From: Clostridia bacterium
GTDB lineage: Bacteria; Bacillota; Clostridia; Lachnospirales; Lachnospiraceae
Assembly: GCA_009929615.1 (NCBI GenBank)
Contig: SAAB01000008.1
Location: forward strand, 21,988-85,987
Reading direction: 5' to 3'
DNA: 64,000 nucleotides
In this document: piece after piece, positions 52,021 to 61,500 of the stretch
How the letters are laid out: each line of letters starts with the position of its first letter
Numbering within the stretch: the first letter of the stretch is position 1
Made by a program: the position numbers and the translations under genes
The notes under the pieces: generated by a model
The model's database searches: none
What the model was told of the DNA's origin: nothing
The model's input: only the letters and a program-made list of their open reading frames with translations

Positions 52021-52788
52021 TTATAAGGACAGAGCTACATCTAAAATCATCATAATCAGAAAGCCGGCAATACTTCCTACGGTTCCCCGATGGGACTTCC
52101 CACCGTCATTCGCCGTTGGAATCAATTCTTCTACGACCACATAAATCATGGCACCTGCTGCAAAAGACAGCAGCCAGGGCATCACCGGGCGGATAAAGCC
52201 CGATATGACAACAACCCCCATACCAAAAAGAGGCTCTACCGCTGCCGAAAGGATGCCGTATAAAAAAGCTTTTCCTGAAGACATGCCTTCCTGACGCAGA
52301 GGCAGGGATACAGCTGCTCCCCCCGGAAAGTTCTGGACACCAATACCCAGAGCCAGAGCAAAGGCTGCCCCATAGAGTTCAGGCTGCTCCATATTCTGCG
52401 CCGCAAGGGCAAAAGCCAGACCAACGGCCATACCCTCCGGTATATTGTGCAGAGTCACCGCAAAAACCAAAAGATTTGCACTCTTTTTCTTTTTTGTGTA
52501 TTTGGCAAAAATATCATCTACAATAAGAAGAAAAAGACCTCCGAAAAGGAAGCCCGATGCGGCCGGAATCCATGGTATGCCACCGGATTCTTCCGCCTGC
52601 TCTATAGCCGGAATAATCAATGACCATACAGATGCCGCAATCATAATCCCCGATGCAAAGCCCAAAAAGATTTTCTGCAGTCCGTCATTCACCTTTTTGC
52701 GAAACAAAAAGACTGTCGCTGCACCGGAAACCGTCATCAAAAAGGCAAATCCAGTCCCTAAAGCGGACCAAATCAATGACTGTGCCAT
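52021..52788 (-). CDS. ZIP family metal transporter
   Basis: 255 residues, eight predicted helices. The TM4 motif TLHNIPEGMAVG (about residue 113) is the ZIP metal site; the TM5 counterpart reads GVQNFPGGAA. A Lys-rich loop (KYTKKKKSAN) precedes it. Imports Zn, Mn, Fe or similar ions. It follows moaA by 44 bases at the end of the selenium/molybdenum gene set, so it may belong to the same transcript. Confidence 0.9.
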   Translation of the reverse strand: MAQSLIWSALGTGFAFLMTVSGAATVFLFRKKVNDGLQKIFLGFASGIMIAASVWSLIIPAIEQAEESGGIPWIPAASGFLFGGLFLLIVDDIFAKYTKKKKSANLLVFAVTLHNIPEGMAVGLAFALAAQNMEQPELYGAAFALALGIGVQNFPGGAAVSLPLRQEGMSSGKAFLYGILSAAVEPLFGMGVVVISGFIRPVMPWLLSFAAGAMIYVVVEELIPTANDGGKSHRGTVGSIAGFLIMMILDVALSL

Positions 52789-52832
52789 TTATCTCCACCT
52801 TAAATCAATCTGCTTATACCCATCATATGCAT

Positions 52833-53801
52833 TCATCCGCCAATCTGTCCCATGAGCCGGTCCTCTGTCACGGATTCAGGATTCTCAAAACAGTGTTTCT
52901 TTGGCTTGCTAAAAACAGCCTCTGACATGACTTTTTCTAATTCCTTCTCCTGTCCATCCCCTTGTTTTCTTAAAACTGCTGCCAGGTCTGCACCCTCATT
53001 ATAGCTGAGACAGGTTTTTAAATAGCCGTCTGCTGTCAGGCGAACACGGTTGCAGCTTTCACAGAACGAACCATGAAGTGCACTGATAAAGCCAACACAG
53101 CCTCTAAATTCAGGAATATAATAATAAACCGCCGGACCTGCTCCCCGTGGCCGCTGCTCCTTTTTAATTTCAGGATATCTTTCTTTAATCTGTTGAAAAA
53201 TCCCCCTGTGGTCCTCTGTTTCAAAGTTCTTTCCGAGCCCCAAAGGCATCATCTCTATAAACCGCACATCGACAGGTAATTCTTTAGCCAATAACAGAAT
53301 CTGTTTCCAGTCCTTCTGCCCTTTAATGGATACACAGTTGATTTTCACCGGAATATCTGTAGAAGCTGCCGCTTTTATACCGGATAGAACCTGTGCCAGG
53401 CAGTCTTTTCCCGTCAGCCGGTAATAGGAATCTTCATCCATAGAGTCCAGACTCACATTGATTCCGTCCACTCCTGCTGCTTCCAGCTCCTGCAATCTCT
53501 CTTTCAGCAAAACACCATTGGTGGTCAGGGTCACCTTCTCTATACCCGGAATACCTTTCAGACCTCGAATAAGTTCAACACAGTCTTTTCGTACCAGGGG
53601 TTCGCCACCAGTTACCTTAATATAGCGGATACCCAGTTTTGCCCCTGTTTGGACGACTCTGAGAATTTCATCCATACGCAGGAGCTGCTCCTTCCCACCT
53701 GATGCTCCATCCACCGGCATGCAGTACTGGCATCTCAGATTACATCTTTCTGTAATCGAAATCCGCAGATATTCGATTTTTCTGCCATAAGCATCCTGCA
53801 T
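52833..53801 (-). CDS. moaA: GTP 3',8-cyclase, radical SAM
   Basis: 322 residues. Radical-SAM cluster in ISITERCNLRCQYCMP (about residue 20), SAM motif TGGEPLVR, and C-terminal cluster cysteines in FCESCNRVRLTADGYLKTCL. It starts molybdopterin synthesis. The C-terminal Gly-Gly (GQIGG) is also typical of MoaA. Follows the desulfurase-like gene by 14 bases, tying molybdenum cofactor to the selenium cluster. Confidence 0.94.
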   Translation of the reverse strand: MQDAYGRKIEYLRISITERCNLRCQYCMPVDGASGGKEQLLRMDEILRVVQTGAKLGIRYIKVTGGEPLVRKDCVELIRGLKGIPGIEKVTLTTNGVLLKERLQELEAAGVDGINVSLDSMDEDSYYRLTGKDCLAQVLSGIKAAASTDIPVKINCVSIKGQKDWKQILLLAKELPVDVRFIEMMPLGLGKNFETEDHRGIFQQIKERYPEIKKEQRPRGAGPAVYYYIPEFRGCVGFISALHGSFCESCNRVRLTADGYLKTCLSYNEGADLAAVLRKQGDGQEKELEKVMSEAVFSKPKKHCFENPESVTEDRLMGQIGG

Positions 53802-53815
53802 GTTCTTTCTCTCCC

Positions 53816-54949
53816 TTAAAATTCCTTCAGTGCATTTACCGCTGCAGATACATCTTCCATACTGTTAAAACCGGAAAAACTAAAACGGACCATGCCCTGT
53901 TCAACCGTTCCAAAAGCCTTATGCATCAGTGGTGCACAATGACCGCCGGCACGGGTACATATATTATAATTTTGTGAAAGCCAGTCACTGACTTCTCCAG
54001 AATCTTCATCTCCAAGATTTAAGGACACAATAGCCACCCGGTTTTCATCTGAAAAATCTCCATAAATCCGAATCCCCGGAATCTCCCGGACCTGTTCATA
54101 AAAAGCTTTCGCCAGTTTCTGTTCTTTCTCCCGAATCAATTCTATTCCTGTATCTAAAATATATTCTATAGCCGCCTTTAAACCGGCAATGCCATGGCCA
54201 TTTAAAGTTCCGGCTTCCAATGCCTCCGGCATACAGGACGGATGCTCTTTATCAAACGTATGAATGCCGCTGCCACCTGTCACCAGCGGTCTTATAGAAA
54301 TGCCTTTTCCCAGACAAATACCTCCGGTTCCCTGAGGCCCCATCAGTCCCTTATGGCCTGTGAAACAAAGAATGTCAATGCAGTCCTTTTCCATATCTAT
54401 AGGAAAAATTCCTGCCGTCTGAGAAGCATCCACTACAAAAAGGACCTTTTTTTCCCGGCACCACCGGCCTATCCTCCGGATATCATTGACATTTCCTGTG
54501 AGATTTGAGGCATGGGTACAAAACAGTGCTTTAATCCCAGAACCTATAGCTTTTTCTAAGGATGCCATATCCAATCGTCCGCTGGCATCTGTTCCAATTA
54601 TCTGAAGGCTTACACCCACTTTTTCCATCTCATATAAAGGTCTGAGGACACTGTTATGTTCCATTACAGTTGTCACTGCCCGGTCCCCCGGATTTAAAAT
54701 TCCTTTAATGGCCATATTCAGACTTTCTGTAGCATTGGCTGTAAAGGCCACCTGTTCCGGCCCCTCTGCATGAAAAAGTTCTGCCAATGACTGACGTGTT
54801 TCAAAAACTATCCGTCCACCGATAAGCGAGGCCTCATGAACGCCCCTTGAAGCATTTCCTATGGAATTTATTGCCCGACTTACCGCTTCCCCCACCTGAG
54901 GCGGACGGTAAAAACTGGTTGCACTGCTGTCCAGATAAATCATATCCAT
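53816..54949 (-). CDS. class V aminotransferase, cysteine desulfurase/selenocysteine lyase-like
   Basis: 377 residues. PLP lysine in CFTGHKGLMGPQGTGG (about residue 195); the catalytic Cys in CTRAGGHCAPLMHKAFGT (about 335). IYLDSSATSFYRPP at the N-terminus places it in the CsdB-like subgroup found with selenium genes. It probably releases sulfur or selenium from cysteine or selenocysteine for the SelD/YedF route. It lies between yedF and moaA with gaps of about 20 bases or less. Confidence 0.88.
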   Translation of the reverse strand: MDMIYLDSSATSFYRPPQVGEAVSRAINSIGNASRGVHEASLIGGRIVFETRQSLAELFHAEGPEQVAFTANATESLNMAIKGILNPGDRAVTTVMEHNSVLRPLYEMEKVGVSLQIIGTDASGRLDMASLEKAIGSGIKALFCTHASNLTGNVNDIRRIGRWCREKKVLFVVDASQTAGIFPIDMEKDCIDILCFTGHKGLMGPQGTGGICLGKGISIRPLVTGGSGIHTFDKEHPSCMPEALEAGTLNGHGIAGLKAAIEYILDTGIELIREKEQKLAKAFYEQVREIPGIRIYGDFSDENRVAIVSLNLGDEDSGEVSDWLSQNYNICTRAGGHCAPLMHKAFGTVEQGMVRFSFSGFNSMEDVSAAVNALKEF

Positions 54950-54970
54950 CTCTCCTGTTTCATAATTCCC

Positions 54971-55585
54971 TTAAGGGCGGATAATCTTTCCGGCCTTTGT
55001 CATGCTCTCTGCGATATCATACATATTGGTAACGCCGCCCACCATTAACTTATCTTCCAAATGATAATGGTTGAGACAAGTACCACAAGTGAGAACTTCC
55101 ACGCCCTGAGCTTCCATCTCTTTTAAATCTTCTACAGAATCCGAACCCTCACAGGAAAGAAATGCCCCACTGTTATAAAGAAGTATCTTCTCCGGCAATT
55201 CATCCTGATGACTGATAGCATAAACAAAACCTTTCATAAGAAGTCTGCCGAGGGCTTCATCTCCTGAACCCATCTGATTGGAAGAAAGAACAACAATCAT
55301 TCCCTGACTTCTTGTATCCGGTATGCAGGCCATCTCTTCTTCCGCAGCCTTTTCCCCATTCCCCTCTGTTCCATTTTCAATAACCACATGGAACTCCAAG
55401 TCGCTTTTCTTCTCCGCATGGGACTTTAGTTGTTTATGGTTCGCCATCTTTGTCAGATTCTGAACAGCTATTTCATTATCTACAATAACTTCGATGCTTT
55501 CTCCCGGTGCTGCGGTCTCCAGTGCCTGTTTTGTTTCAATAACCGGCATCGGGCACTGTTTTCCACGTTCATCTAATTGTTTCAT
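54971..55585 (-). CDS. yedF: YedF-type sulfurtransferase-like selenium metabolism protein
   Basis: 204 residues in two domains. Residues 1-70 are a TusA/SirA-like domain with the Cys-Pro-x-Pro motif (RGKQCPMPVIETKQAL). Residues 95-204 are a DsrE-like domain with SSNQMGSGDEALGRLLMKGF and GVEVLTCGTCLNHY, where the cysteines could carry persulfide or perselenide. It sits between selD and the desulfurase gene. Confidence 0.92.
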   Translation of the reverse strand: MKQLDERGKQCPMPVIETKQALETAAPGESIEVIVDNEIAVQNLTKMANHKQLKSHAEKKSDLEFHVVIENGTEGNGEKAAEEEMACIPDTRSQGMIVVLSSNQMGSGDEALGRLLMKGFVYAISHQDELPEKILLYNSGAFLSCEGSDSVEDLKEMEAQGVEVLTCGTCLNHYHLEDKLMVGGVTNMYDIAESMTKAGKIIRP

Positions 55586-55595
55586 CTTTTTCCTC

Positions 55596-56621
55596 CTACT
55601 CTATAACCACTGTTTTTTCTTCTTTAATACCAACCCTGCCGACAATATTACACGGCAGTCCAAGTTCTTTTAATTCTGTTAAAGCCACCGGTGCATCTGC
55701 CGCATCTATGCTTACTAATAATCCTCCGGAAGTCTGTGCATCATAAAGAAGCTCTTCCATAAAAAAGCTCTCTTTGACAAAAGACACCTTCTCCTGAAGA
55801 TGATTCCGGTTACGCTGGGCTGCTGCCGTCAAATAAAATTCTTCAACATATTCTTCGCACTCGGGAATATAAGGTATATCTGCCGACTGAATATGAGCTG
55901 TAAAACGGTCTGAGAGCATCTCACACAAATGTCCCAAAAAGCCAAATCCTGTCACATCGGTACAGCCATGTACTCTATACTTCTTGAAAATCTCAGAAGC
56001 ATATTTGTTCAGAGTCGTCATGGATTTGACCGCCAGTCCCATAGCTTCTTCCGATGCCGCCCCCAGCCGTCCTGCCGTGCAGACGATTCCCGTCCCCAAA
56101 GGCTTTGTCAGAATCAAAAGATCCCCATCTTCACAGCAGTTATTCGCCAGAATTTTTTTAGGATGAATAATGCCTGTTACGGATAATCCATACTTCACAT
56201 CCGCATCCATAATGGAGTGGCCTCCGGCAAGGACGCCTCCGGCTTCTTTTACTTTCTCACTGCCTCCAAGAAGAATCTGCCCCAAAACATTCAAATCCAT
56301 CTTTTCAGGAAAACATACGATATTCAAAGCGGTTTTCACCTCACCACCCATCGCATAAACATCACTGAGGGCATTGGCGGCCGCAATCTGTCCAAAGATA
56401 TAGGGGTCTTCCACCATCGGTGGAAAGAAATCCAGGGTCTGGACCATGGCTAAATCCTCGGTTAACTGATACACAGCCGCATCATCCGAACTGTCATAGC
56501 CAATCAGAAGATTTTTATCTTCCATCCTCGGTATACGGCTCAATACCCGTTCCAATATGCCCGGACCAAGCTTCGCTGTGCAGCCTCCCCCTCTACAAAA
56601 TTGAATAGGTTCCTCTTTCAT
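55596..56621 (-). CDS. selD: selenophosphate synthase
   Basis: 341 residues. The active-site Cys and Lys are in [15 protein letters not shown] (Cys about residue 14), so this form uses Cys rather than selenocysteine. [23 protein letters not shown] and [19 protein letters not shown] are ATP/metal-binding motifs. It makes monoselenophosphate from selenide and ATP. No selA, selB or selC is present in this window. Confidence 0.95.
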   Translation of the reverse strand: MKEEPIQFCRGGGCTAKLGPGILERVLSRIPRMEDKNLLIGYDSSDDAAVYQLTEDLAMVQTLDFFPPMVEDPYIFGQIAAANALSDVYAMGGEVKTALNIVCFPEKMDLNVLGQILLGGSEKVKEAGGVLAGGHSIMDADVKYGLSVTGIIHPKKILANNCCEDGDLLILTKPLGTGIVCTAGRLGAASEEAMGLAVKSMTTLNKYASEIFKKYRVHGCTDVTGFGFLGHLCEMLSDRFTAHIQSADIPYIPECEEYVEEFYLTAAAQRNRNHLQEKVSFVKESFFMEELLYDAQTSGGLLVSIDAADAPVALTELKELGLPCNIVGRVGIKEEKTVVIE

Positions 56622-56638
56622 CTTCGTCTCACCTCTGT

Positions 56639-56878
56639 CTATAATAGCATCTCATAGATGCCTTCAACTTCTATCTCATTTTCTTTAATAAATTTATCCA
56701 AAGCAGCCTTCTCTTCAATCCCGGCCGTCCAGGCCATGCCACAGCCCGCCGAAATATCCTTCGGTATAGGAATCAGACGGCCAGCTGCCATCTTTTCCCG
56801 GCAGCATTGTTCCATCTTCAATGCCCATACTGTCGATGAAAAGGTATAAACCACTTTATTCTGTTTGATTCGTGCCAT
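56639..56878 (-). CDS. DUF3343 putative Se/S carrier-like protein
   Basis: 79 residues. [20 protein letters not shown], then [20 protein letters not shown]: small protein with paired and C-terminal Cys, the pattern of the DUF3343 family found next to selD and yedF. It likely carries selenium or sulfur. The ribosome binding site AAGGAG lies 9 bases upstream, inside the end of the preceding remnant. First intact gene of the cluster. Confidence 0.88.
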   Translation of the reverse strand: MARIKQNKVVYTFSSTVWALKMEQCCREKMAAGRLIPIPKDISAGCGMAWTAGIEEKAALDKFIKENEIEVEGIYEMLL

Positions 56879-57306
56879 AGGAACTGCTCCTTTTTATCAC
56901 TTTCCAGCTGCCATTTCTAGAAGTACCTGTTCTCTCCAGAAAACCGTTCTGCTTTAATTTTTTTGTATAATATTTGACCACATTAATGTCCCATCCAAGG
57001 TTGTCTGCAACCATCCTTTGGGAAGCTTCCGGCATTTCCTGCAATATATTTAAAATTTCTCTATCTTTTTCTGTCAACTCTATCCATTTATCCATAATTA
57101 CAGAAGGCAACTGGGTAGTTTGGGTAGTTCGGGTAGTTTGGGTAGTTTTCTTTTCCATAATTAATGTCAGTGTCTTCTACAGTATATACATCTGCATCGA
57201 CCAGAATATTAACATTTACCTTACTGCCATTAATTGTATTCCAAAAATCTTCTATTATTTTTTCCGGCTTCTGAACACCTCGGATAATAAATCGCTCTTT
57301 CGGCAT
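56856..57306 (-). pseudogene. apparent remnant of an AlbA_2-type DNA/ATP-binding regulator
   Basis: Two out-of-phase pieces. The upstream piece (57306 to about 57165) encodes MPKERFIIRGVQKPEKI and SKVNVNILVDADVY, like the N-terminal AlbA_2 region. The downstream piece (57158-56856) encodes TTQTTRTTQTTQ followed by a winged helix (LTEKDREILNILQEM, MVADNLGWDINVVKYYTKKL), like the C-terminus of the same family. The central ATP-binding core is missing and the frame changes within a 9-base tandem repeat. No ribosome binding site precedes the downstream ATG. I infer a decayed gene; a real 100-residue winged-helix protein is the alternative. Confidence 0.5.
57112..57147. repeat. 9-base tandem repeat, four copies
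   Basis: TGGGTAGTT at 57112-57120 and 57121-57129, CGGGTAGTT at 57130-57138, TGGGTAGTT at 57139-57147. It encodes the Thr-Thr-Gln repeats of the remnant and could change copy number without altering frame. Confidence 0.9.
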
Positions 57307-57353
57307 CCTGCGTCGTATTTATCCATCACGTATGTCTTTTATTATAACACATC

Positions 57354-57393
57354 AAAAGCCAGGGTCACAATCGGATATGTTCCCCTGGCTTTA
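57354..57393 (-). terminator. terminator after the diguanylate cyclase gene
   Basis: On the minus strand AAAGCCAGGG (57392-57383) pairs with CCCTGGCTTT (57364-57355), followed by a short T-rich stretch. Confidence 0.65.
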
Positions 57394-57407
57394 AATTCCA
57401 CTTCCTG

Positions 57408-58250
57408 TCAAATACCGCTGACTTCCACTCTGTCTTTGGTGGTTTTCGCTTGATAAAGCATCTCATCTGCTTTCTGAAGAGCATCTGTTTCCGCACTTTC
57501 ACAATATCTGCCGCCAATACTCACCGACATGTGAAGTTCCGGATAATCATCCACCGCAACCGCCCTGACTGACTCCCGAATCGTTTCAAGGCGCTGTTTA
57601 AACACATCTCCCGGAATCTGACGGAATATGAGCATAAACTCATCACCACCATACCGGACAACCGCATCGCTTGTTCTGACACAGGACAATACTGTCTGAA
57701 CAATCGTCTTTAGCGCCATATCCCCTGCCAGATGGCCAAACCGGTCATTAATCTGTTTAAAATTATCCACATCAATCATCGCAACGCCACTGGCATTCGG
57801 CAGTCCCTGTAACTGTTCTTCATAATATCTCCGGTTGTAGGCTCCTGTCAGAGAGTCCATATAAAGCTTTTTATTATAATCTGAAATAGCTTCAGAAAAC
57901 TCATTCTTGCCGTAAACGCCAAAAAGGGTTTCGTCGCTAATCTTTGTTACAAGTTCTAAGATATAACCCTCGTCATCAATCTCAAGATACTTGGAAACGA
58001 CATAATAAACATCATGGTCAACAAATTCAAACTTTGTCATCCTGCACTTTTGGGCAAAAGCCTTGGCTGAAATACAGTTCTCACAGCGTCCCTGCTTATT
58101 CCACACCGCGTAACACTGATAAGGTTCCTGCTTCATCTCACCATCCTCAGTCAAAGTTATCTGAGCTGTCATAGAAACGTCTACAAGACGGACAACATCA
58201 AAAATCGTCTGTGACTCACGAATTAATAGTCGTACCTCTTCTTTTGTCAT
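57408..58250 (-). CDS. diguanylate cyclase with PAS-like sensor
   Basis: 280 residues from ATG 58248-58250 (GGGAGG upstream). Residues 1-110 form a PAS-like region with a CENC motif and a later Cys (FAQKC) that could bind metal or a cofactor. Residues 125-280 are a GGDEF domain with intact VRYGGDEFMLIF and the RxxD inhibitory site RTSD five residues before it, so it should make c-di-GMP under product feedback. No membrane segment. Third gene of the kinase-GNAT-cyclase unit. Confidence 0.92.
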   Translation of the reverse strand: MTKEEVRLLIRESQTIFDVVRLVDVSMTAQITLTEDGEMKQEPYQCYAVWNKQGRCENCISAKAFAQKCRMTKFEFVDHDVYYVVSKYLEIDDEGYILELVTKISDETLFGVYGKNEFSEAISDYNKKLYMDSLTGAYNRRYYEEQLQGLPNASGVAMIDVDNFKQINDRFGHLAGDMALKTIVQTVLSCVRTSDAVVRYGGDEFMLIFRQIPGDVFKQRLETIRESVRAVAVDDYPELHMSVSIGGRYCESAETDALQKADEMLYQAKTTKDRVEVSGI

Positions 58251-58281
58251 AATGATGTTCCTCCCTGTTTCCTTTTTTGAA

Positions 58282-58527
58282 TTACCTATGTTCCGACATC
58301 CACTTAACCGCATATGAACATATCGGAACAATCTCTTTATTTTCCCCCTCGGCCTCGGTCACAACCTTTTCCACCAGCTGTCCTGCGATTCCCCTTCCTC
58401 TCATAGAATCGTCGACCTCAACTCTCAGAATTTCCACCTGGTTACCCGAATACCTGCAAAATGCACGACCAACTTCCTTCTCTTCAGAATACACGCCCAC
58501 TCCCGAATCATCTTTTTTAAAATCCAT
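58282..58527 (-). CDS. small GNAT-family N-acetyltransferase
   Basis: 81 residues. VEVDDSMRGRGIAGQLVEKV is the acetyl-CoA pyrophosphate loop (RxGxGxA) and ICSYAVKWMSEH the C-terminal strand, the compact YjdJ-type form. Substrate unknown. It lies 16 bases after the large kinase and 31 before the cyclase, so the three are probably one transcript. Confidence 0.88.
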   Translation of the reverse strand: MDFKKDDSGVGVYSEEKEVGRAFCRYSGNQVEILRVEVDDSMRGRGIAGQLVEKVVTEAEGENKEIVPICSYAVKWMSEHR

Positions 58528-58543
58528 GCTTCTCCCCCTTAAA

Positions 58544-61500
58544 TTATAGCTTCATATATTTGATTAGTTCTCCATAGAGCTGCTGTGGATTAATTGGCTT
58601 TGCCAAATGAGCATTCATTCCTGCCGCTTTACTTTTTTTAATATCTTCAGCATACGCATTGGCCGTCATAGCAATAATCGGCACCGTCTTTGCGTCCCCC
58701 CGCTTTAACTGTCGAATTGCCCTTGAGGCCTCCAAGCCTGACATTTCCGGCATCCGAATGTCCATAAGAACCGCATCAAAATAGCCCTCTTCAGAACTTT
58801 TAAACCGTTCCACTCCCAGCCTGCCATTTTCTTCATGAATCACCTGCATCTTTTGTTTTTCCAATAACTTTCTGGCAATCTGGGCATTCATCGGATGGTC
58901 TTCAACCAATAAAATATTTTTCCCTGCCAGCCTCTCTAAATCCCCTGATTCCATTTCTGACGTTTCTTTTTTTTCAACCAATTCCTGCCCCTCAATTAAA
59001 TCAAGGACCAGATGAATAGTCACTGTCGTGCCTTTTCCCTTAGCACTTTCGATACGAAGGCTTCCGCCCATCAATTCTACCAGCTGTTTTGTAATACTGA
59101 GTCCCAGACCACTCCCCTGAAGTTCCGGTGTTATGCTGTTATCTTCTTGTACAAAAGGGTCAAACATGTGCTTTTGAAATTCTTCCGACATGCCGACACC
59201 ATTATCCCGAATAACATAATCACCGGTCAGCCTGCCATCTGCCACTGTCATATTCTCCGCATAATAATCAATTCTTCCACCTTCCGGTGTATATTTAACC
59301 GCATTGGAAAAAATATTGAAAAATATCTGATTCAAGCGAAGCTTGTCGACCATTACCGTCGGATGCAGCTCCTGTTTTCTAAAATGCAGTTCAATATCCT
59401 TTTTCCGGCACTGGCCCTCAAACATAATCTCCATATTCCGCAAAAACTCGCCATAAGAATACATAACCGGGTGAAGTTCCATACCACTCTTCTCAATCTT
59501 TGCCATATCCAGTATGTCATTGATTAGGGACATCATAAAGTCACTGGCTGTACGGGCTTCAGCCATATTTGCCCGAACGGCCTCCGGATTATCCGCCTCG
59601 TCCAGCGTCAGGGCATTTAATCCCATAATTACATTCATTGGTGTTCTTAAATCATGACTCATCCGGGATAAAAAGTCTGTCTTCGCCTGGGTTGCCTGTT
59701 TGGCATTTACAAGAGCCACCTCTAATTCTTTCCGTTTCTTTTCTTCCTGCTCAACCATGCTGGTAACATCTGCACGGGTCATCAGAACAATTCTATGTTG
59801 TGTGCTATTATCATAAGCCACAAATCGGGTTCTTTTAATATGGATTCTGCCATCTTCCTCCAGTACCCGGTGCATAAACTCATACGCCGGCTTATCTTCC
59901 AGCTCTTTTCGTACATTCTCAAGCGATATATTATGAAGAAACATTTCCCGGTCTTCCGGAAGAACAACCCTGCATCCATATTCTGTGCTGACATAATGAT
60001 AGTCCCACACCTCAACAGACACTTTACCACGCTCTTTTTTATTATAAAGCATATTCGCCTGGCCATTCAGAAGATTGATTCCTGCAAAACGCTCATAACT
60101 ATAATTGACAGATGCACCAATAAGTTCTTCCAGTGTTTTCTGGCTGTTAATATCATGCCAGTATTCATACAGAAAAACATCACCGCTCTTTGGGTCCCTG
60201 AGGAAATTCAAAGACTCCCTCATCCACATGATTTTTCCGCTTGGGGAAATTCTCTGCACTTCTACACTTCGGTTAGTCACACCATTTTTATATTCTTTCA
60301 GCATATGCTCTACATCATGCCGCTCTAAAAATGCTGCCCTGTCTCCTGCATTTAACAGAGCATATTGTGCTTTTTGAATGGCCTCATCATAAGCAATACC
60401 ACTTTCTGTTTTTGGGCTGTCCTCTTGTAATTCCTCATGTTCCATCACCAGGTTCTTATTGAGGTTGGCTATCACGTAACCAAGAAGATTTGCATCTCCG
60501 CTCAACAGCTTTGTCCGCTCTGTTTCTATCTGGGCTTCCAGTTCTTTCTCCACATCAATAACTCGCGCTGAACCAATCACCAACTTAGAAATATTCTCCC
60601 CATAGAAAAGCCGGTTTAAGGAAAATTGAAGCCAATGCAAAAGCCCATCCGGACAACGAACCTGTATCTCAAATTCGACCTTATCTCTGCCCTCTTTAAT
60701 ATGTTCTATGGATTCCAAATATGTCGCTGCATATTCCGGTGGAATAAAACTATATTCAATCATGCTTTGCGGATAATTTTCCATTATCTCCGGCAAGCCG
60801 AATTCCTTCTGCAGCTTTTCGCCGCAGTGAACTCTCCCTGTCGCAGGGTCATAGGTAAATACCCATATATTGGCAAAATTGCAGGCTGCTTTCATGATTT
60901 CCTCACTCTGACGTACGTTATCAAGCATAACTTCAACTTGTCTTTTTGCTTGCTGCAGTTCTGTCACATCCCGCAGATAAACGACCACTACCCGTCTTTC
61001 ATTCCATTTTTTCTCCTCTGCTGTCATGGAAAGTGTCCGCTGAAGATGAGGAATGGTAAACTCTCTGTTCTGAATCCTATCTGCCATAGTATTTCCCATA
61101 TTATTACAGAAAAATTCACCCTGACAGAATACCTCTTCGCACAACTTCCCTGTAACATCCCCCGGTTCTAAATTAAAGAGATGAAAACTGGTTTCATTGG
61201 CATAATACAGTTCTCTTGTTTCCGCATCCATCACATAGATTCCTGTCATATTCTGGTCCAACGCCTGAAGCTGTAAATCAAACTGAATAGGTGCCGGTGC
61301 CAAAATGACACGGAACGCCGATTTATCATTCACTTTACCATATCCGGAGAATATGCCATTAATCCATACATAGCCGCCTTTTTTATGGGCGACACGGAAA
61401 AATATGGAAGTGACTTTGTCCTCTGTAATAGCCGCTTCTACAGCCTGATATACCTTTTCACAGTCCTCTTTATAAACGGTTGGACGGGCATCCTCTTTCC

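Noticed and set aside
57112..57147. Possible CRISPR array
   Set aside because: Only four 9-base units with no spacers; a simple tandem repeat inside a Thr-Thr-Gln coding tract.
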